Origin: an uncultured Pelagibacteraceae bacterium
GTDB taxonomy: Bacteria; Pseudomonadota; Alphaproteobacteria; Pelagibacterales; Pelagibacteraceae
NCBI GenBank assembly: GCA_902613855.1
Contig: CACMIX010000001.1
Span: 124,001 to 188,000, forward strand
Direction of reading: 5' to 3'
DNA: 64,000 nucleotides
This document shows, piece after piece, positions 60,908 through 64,000 of the stretch. A program made the position numbers and the translations under genes. Positions within the stretch are counted from its first letter, which is position 1. The number at the start of each line of letters is the position of its first letter. Under the pieces are notes generated by a model. That model was not told the DNA's origin. It saw only the letters and a program-made list of their open reading frames with translations, and made no database searches.

Positions 60908-61375
60908 CTAATTTGTGTCAATAATTTTGGTCAAATATACAGAATTTACATCTTCTTTATAGTGTGCAAAAGGTTGGCATTCCTCAAATTCACATTTTTT
61001 AAAAAGTTTTCTTGCTGGTAAAAAAAAATCCCCAGCACCCGTCTCAATACTTAATTTTTTTATCTTTAGTTTCTTGGCTTCATTAATTAAATGATTAATT
61101 ACATTAATCCCATATCCTTTATTTCTAAAATTATCATGAATTCTTATAGATTTGAATTCTCCATGACCCTCATCTAGAAATTTTAGAGCACCACAACCTA
61201 TTAAATTTTCATCTTGCCACAAGCTCCAAAATTTAATTGATGATACTTTAAGACCAGGAATATCTAAAACATGAGCGCTACCTTCTGGAGATGCTGCTCT
61301 AAGTTCAATAAAGTGTTTACTAAGAAGTTCATGAACTTTAGGATTATCAAAATTACCTTCTAATGATTTAAACAT
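60908..61375 (-). CDS. GNAT-family N-acetyltransferase
   Basis: A 155-residue acetyltransferase. The acetyl-CoA-binding loop is HDNFRNKGYGINVINHLINE (about residues 79-98) with the R/Q-x-x-G-x-G/A type motif. LIGCGALKFLDEGHGEFKSI is the preceding strand pair, and LSIETGAGDFFLPARKLFKK the following segment. The layout resembles small cytoplasmic acetyltransferases that modify amines or peptides (the PA4866/YjgM-like kind). It is transcribed in one direction behind purK with adjoining ends. The acceptor is unknown. Confidence 0.83.
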   Translation of the reverse strand: MFKSLEGNFDNPKVHELLSKHFIELRAASPEGSAHVLDIPGLKVSSIKFWSLWQDENLIGCGALKFLDEGHGEFKSIRIHDNFRNKGYGINVINHLINEAKKLKIKKLSIETGAGDFFLPARKLFKKCEFEECQPFAHYKEDVNSVYLTKIIDTN

Positions 61376-62422
61376 TTAAATTAATATTGTGATATGACCC
61401 ATTTTTCTTTTTTCTTTAATTTCTTTTTTTAAATAATCAAAGAAAAATTCATTCTCTTTAAAGTTAGGAGAATTTCTATACTGAGATATCTGATCACCTA
61501 GTAAATTAATCATTTTTGCATTAGAAATTTTTTTTAATGGTATTTGCTCTAACCCACAAACTGCTCTAATATGATTTTCAAATTGACTTATATTGTATGA
61601 ATTGATGGTAAGATGGCCAGAGTTATGTACTCTAGGTGCAACTTCGTTTACATATAAATTATCATTTCTATCGATAAAAAATTCTACACACAAAGTTCCC
61701 ACATATTTAAGTTCTTCAGCAATCAGCATAGCCCAGTCTTTAGATTGATTAAAAATTTTTTCGTTTATTTCAGCAGGTATTTTAGAATATTTTAATATTT
61801 GATCTTCATGCGTATTCTCAATGGGCTCATAAATTTCGTATTTATTATTACTAAATCTAGTTATAATTATTGAGATTTCTTTTTTTAGTTTAACAAGTTT
61901 CTCAAGAATATATCCACTGGAAAAATCTATATTAATAGAATTTAACTCTTCGGTAGAATTTATTGGATGTTGTCCTTTTCCATCATAACCAAGAGTAGTC
62001 GTCTTCAATATACCTGGTAAAAAATCTTTCAAGGCATCTATGTCTGATTTTTTTTCAATTGATACATACCTTGTAGTCCTAATATTTAATTTATTTATAA
62101 AATCTTTTTCAGCCAAACGATGTTGAATAAGTCGATTTACAGAGGGTTTAGGTAAAACTGGTTTTAACTTGTTTATTTCATTAAGAGTTTCAAAAGGTAT
62201 ATTTTCAAATTCATAAGTTACAACGTCAACTTGATTAACAAAATCACTAACTTTCTCCTTGTCATCGTAATTTCCTGAAATAAATTTATTACAAAAGTTC
62301 TGAGCTGGAGCATCTGCATCATCAGAAAAAATTATAGTTTTAACGTTTAATTTTTTTGCAGCAATTGCTAACATACTACCTAGCTGTCCACCTCCTATAA
62401 TACCAAGAGTAATATCAGACAT
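61376..62422 (-). CDS. purK: N5-carboxyaminoimidazole ribonucleotide synthase PurK
   Basis: A 348-residue ATP-grasp enzyme of purine synthesis. The N-terminal GIIGGGQLGSMLAIAAKKLN (about residues 8-27) is the PurK signature. YEFENIPFETL, GILKTTTLGYDGKGQHPI and EFFIDRNDNLYVNEVAPRVH with the ATP-grasp metal residues are clear. PurK converts AIR, bicarbonate and ATP to N5-CAIR. The start directly abuts the purE stop. The length is a bit shorter than E. coli PurK. Confidence 0.93.
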   Translation of the reverse strand: MSDITLGIIGGGQLGSMLAIAAKKLNVKTIIFSDDADAPAQNFCNKFISGNYDDKEKVSDFVNQVDVVTYEFENIPFETLNEINKLKPVLPKPSVNRLIQHRLAEKDFINKLNIRTTRYVSIEKKSDIDALKDFLPGILKTTTLGYDGKGQHPINSTEELNSINIDFSSGYILEKLVKLKKEISIIITRFSNNKYEIYEPIENTHEDQILKYSKIPAEINEKIFNQSKDWAMLIAEELKYVGTLCVEFFIDRNDNLYVNEVAPRVHNSGHLTINSYNISQFENHIRAVCGLEQIPLKKISNAKMINLLGDQISQYRNSPNFKENEFFFDYLKKEIKEKRKMGHITILI

Positions 62423-62914
62423 TTATTTAGGATTTTTTTTAACTGATTTAGTTTGACCAGATCTCCAGTTGCTCAACTTTCGTTTAATAGATGCATTCTG
62501 ATTTGCTATTATTGAAGCTGCTAGTAATGCAGCATTAATTGCACCGTCCTCACCAATAGCAAGTGTTCCAACAGGTATTCCTTTTGGCATTTGAGCTATT
62601 GATAAAAGACTATCTAAGCCTTTTAATTTTTTGCTCTCCATAGGTACACCAAGAACTGGTAATGATGTAAGTGCTGAGATCATACCCGGCAAATGTGCCG
62701 ATCCTCCAGCTCCTGCTATAATTACACCTATATTATTTTGTTCTGCTTTAAGAGCATAATCATACATCCTTTTTGGAGTTCTGTGAGCTGATACAATTTT
62801 TGTCTCAAAAGAAACACCAATTTTTTTTAGGGTTTTTTCTGCCAGCCGCATAGTCTTATAATCAGACTGGCTACCCATAACGATTGAAACTTTTAAATTT
62901 CTATTTTTTTTCAT
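62423..62914 (-). CDS. purE: N5-CAIR mutase PurE
   Basis: A 163-residue class I PurE. Active-site motifs are [15 protein letters not shown] (about residues 9-23), [14 protein letters not shown] (about 42-55) and [20 protein letters not shown] (about 64-83), followed by [20 protein letters not shown]. It converts N5-CAIR to CAIR in purine synthesis. Its gene comes first, ahead of purK and the acetyltransferase gene, so these three form one minus-strand unit. The upstream gap of 92 bases separates it from the divergent dipeptidase-like gene. Confidence 0.95.
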   Translation of the reverse strand: MKKNRNLKVSIVMGSQSDYKTMRLAEKTLKKIGVSFETKIVSAHRTPKRMYDYALKAEQNNIGVIIAGAGGSAHLPGMISALTSLPVLGVPMESKKLKGLDSLLSIAQMPKGIPVGTLAIGEDGAINAALLAASIIANQNASIKRKLSNWRSGQTKSVKKNPK

Positions 62915-63006
62915 GAGATTTAGTAATTAGTTTATTTCAAAATTAACTTAAAATTTCAATAAAATTAATAGTATTTAAAAAACATATTGATTAGAGTTCA
63001 ACTAAT

Positions 63007-63972
63007 ATGAATTTTAAAATTGATAATCTTCAATATTGTAATTGGTCAAGAGAAACCTTCGAGTTTAATAGGTCTGCAGGTCTTGATGCTGTTCATGTTA
63101 CAATAGTCTATCATGAAGATTACAATGAGTTATTAATTGAGATTAAAAAATGGGAAAAACTTTTTAAAGAAAACTCAGATATAATATTTCAAGGCTGGGA
63201 CTACAAAGATATAGAAAAGGCAAATAAAGAGAAAAAAACAGCAATTTTTTTTGGTTTCCAAAATTGTTCTCCCATAGAGGATGATATAAAATTAGTTGAA
63301 AAAATACATAAACTAGGTTGCCGATTTATGCAGCTTACTTATAACAACCAATCATTATTAGCTACTGGTTGTTATGAAAATATAGACAGTGGAGTTACCA
63401 ATTTTGGACGTGAAGTCATAAAAGAAATGAATAGGGTGGGTGTAGTAATTGATATGTCACATTCAGCTGAAAAAAGTACAATTGATGCAATCGAATTAAG
63501 TCAAAAACCAATAGCAATAACACATGCAAATCCAAATTTTTGGCATCCTGCAAAAAGAAACAAATCATCTGATTTGTTAAAAATTTTAAATGATAGCGGA
63601 GGTATACTTGGATTATCTTTATATCCTCATCATTTGAAAGATAACACAAATTGTACCCTTGAAAGTTTTTGTGAGATGGTTGCTAAGACGGCTGAAATAA
63701 TGAACACAAAACAAATAGGTATCGGATCTGATCTTTGCCTTCAGCAACCTGACAGTGTTGTTGAATGGATGAGAAATGGAACATGGTCCAATAGTACAAA
63801 TTTTGGTGAAGGTAGTAAAAATAAACCTGGCTTTCCCAAACAACCTCAATGGTTTGAGGACGCTAGGGGTTTTTCAAATATCGAAAAAGGTCTTAAAAAA
63901 GTTGGATTTTCTGATGAAGAGACAAATGGAATACTTGGAAACAACTGGTACAATTTCTATAAATTAATTTAG
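63007..63972 (+). CDS. M19-type membrane dipeptidase family protein
   Basis: A 321-residue protein of the renal/membrane dipeptidase (M19) family. Family blocks present are FFGFQNCSPIEDDIKLVEKI (about residues 80-99), RFMQLTYNNQSLLATGCYEN, VVIDMSHSAEKSTIDAIELS (metal histidine), PIAITHANPNFWHPAKRN (second histidine) and IGIGSDLCLQQPDSVVEWM. The usual N-terminal HxD zinc motif is not seen; in its place is AGLDAVHVTIVYHEDYN. This suggests a variant metal site. Alphaproteobacterial relatives of this short form are often linked to catabolic genes, so the natural substrate may not be a dipeptide. Confidence 0.78.
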   Translation: MNFKIDNLQYCNWSRETFEFNRSAGLDAVHVTIVYHEDYNELLIEIKKWEKLFKENSDIIFQGWDYKDIEKANKEKKTAIFFGFQNCSPIEDDIKLVEKIHKLGCRFMQLTYNNQSLLATGCYENIDSGVTNFGREVIKEMNRVGVVIDMSHSAEKSTIDAIELSQKPIAITHANPNFWHPAKRNKSSDLLKILNDSGGILGLSLYPHHLKDNTNCTLESFCEMVAKTAEIMNTKQIGIGSDLCLQQPDSVVEWMRNGTWSNSTNFGEGSKNKPGFPKQPQWFEDARGFSNIEKGLKKVGFSDEETNGILGNNWYNFYKLI

Positions 63973-63974
63973 TT

Positions 63975-64000
63975 ATGAAAGTTCAACTTAGAGATCCAAA
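63975..64000 (+). CDS. start of a further gene, cut by the window end
   Basis: An ATG at 63975 follows the dipeptidase stop by 2 bases and opens the reading frame MKVQLRDP to the end of the window. Only about eight codons are visible, so no family can be given. The tight spacing is like that of other co-transcribed genes here, which is why I list it. Confidence 0.4.

Noticed and set aside
1-64000. Mobile elements, CRISPR arrays, tRNA and rRNA genes
   Set aside because: No transposase, integrase or phage gene, no regularly spaced repeats and no tRNA cloverleaf or rRNA segment was recognised; tRNA detection by eye in gaps is not exhaustive.

Overview
The window is very A+T-rich and almost fully coding. 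Many genes abut or overlap by 1-13 bases, there are no insertion sequences, and no gene-free stretch reaches 300 bases. Together with the gene content (trimethylamine/TMAO oxidation, many ABC substrate-binding proteins, DMT exporters, one-carbon enzymes) this points to a streamlined marine alphaproteobacterium of the SAR11 / Candidatus Pelagibacter type. The lineage is inferred from gene content and organisation; no rRNA gene is present to confirm it. I saw no tRNA or rRNA gene, CRISPR array, transposon or prophage.

Region 1 (1-4847, minus strand) holds a three-gene module (luciferase-like flavin monooxygenase, AA_synth/DUF1185 protein, alpha/beta hydrolase), two EamA/DMT transporters and a hotdog thioesterase. 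Region 2 (4908-13643, plus) holds a maleate isomerase/EutA-like protein and an ectoine hydrolase (DoeA/EutD), then a polyamine-type ABC transporter in the order ATPase, binding protein, terminator, permease, permease, then a FadN-type beta-oxidation enzyme. Region 3 (13640-27568) is mixed: cyclophilin, a HExxH protein, agmatinase-family ureohydrolase plus aldehyde dehydrogenase, ArgE, CsaA-like protein, LysE exporter, aconitase, TPR protein plus BamB, a cupin-like protein, ZapE, YjbQ and photolyase.

Region 4 (27576-57925) is the most interesting part and reads as a methylated-amine and one-carbon island. On the minus strand lie diaminopropionate ammonia-lyase, a GlnT/GmaS-type ligase, two tiny membrane proteins, the ammonium transporter AmtB, a GlxD-GlxC-GlxB (MgsC-B-A-like) split glutamate synthase with a small partner, a second glutamine-synthetase-like ligase, a single-chain FAD amine oxidoreductase, a small winged-helix regulator and the TMAO demethylase Tdm. 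Divergent from tdm is the TMAO transporter tmoX-V-W, with two uncharacterised genes (a MORN-repeat protein and a one-pass membrane protein) between the binding protein and the ATPase. Then come a GpsA-like dehydrogenase, trimethylamine monooxygenase Tmm, an iron-dependent alcohol dehydrogenase with a class I glutamine amidotransferase, formate-tetrahydrofolate ligase and a heterotetrameric sarcosine-oxidase-type complex. The implied route is TMA to TMAO (Tmm), to dimethylamine plus a one-carbon unit (Tdm), to methylamine by a step not seen here, then gamma-glutamylation and N-methylglutamate-type chemistry (GmaS/Mgs-like and an FAD dehydrogenase) giving ammonium and one-carbon units, which Fhs could oxidise with ATP gain.

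Region 5 (57927-64000) holds a DMT transporter, two unknown small proteins (one with a tandem 20-residue repeat), an aspartate/glutamate racemase, a cold-shock protein with palindromic flanks, a GNAT acetyltransferase, PurK and PurE, an M19-type dipeptidase and the first codons of one more gene.

Both binding-protein genes (8077-9195 and 41466-42419) have a good sigma70-like promoter with 17-base spacing in front and a strong hairpin terminator immediately behind, so each can be transcribed far more than its membrane partners.
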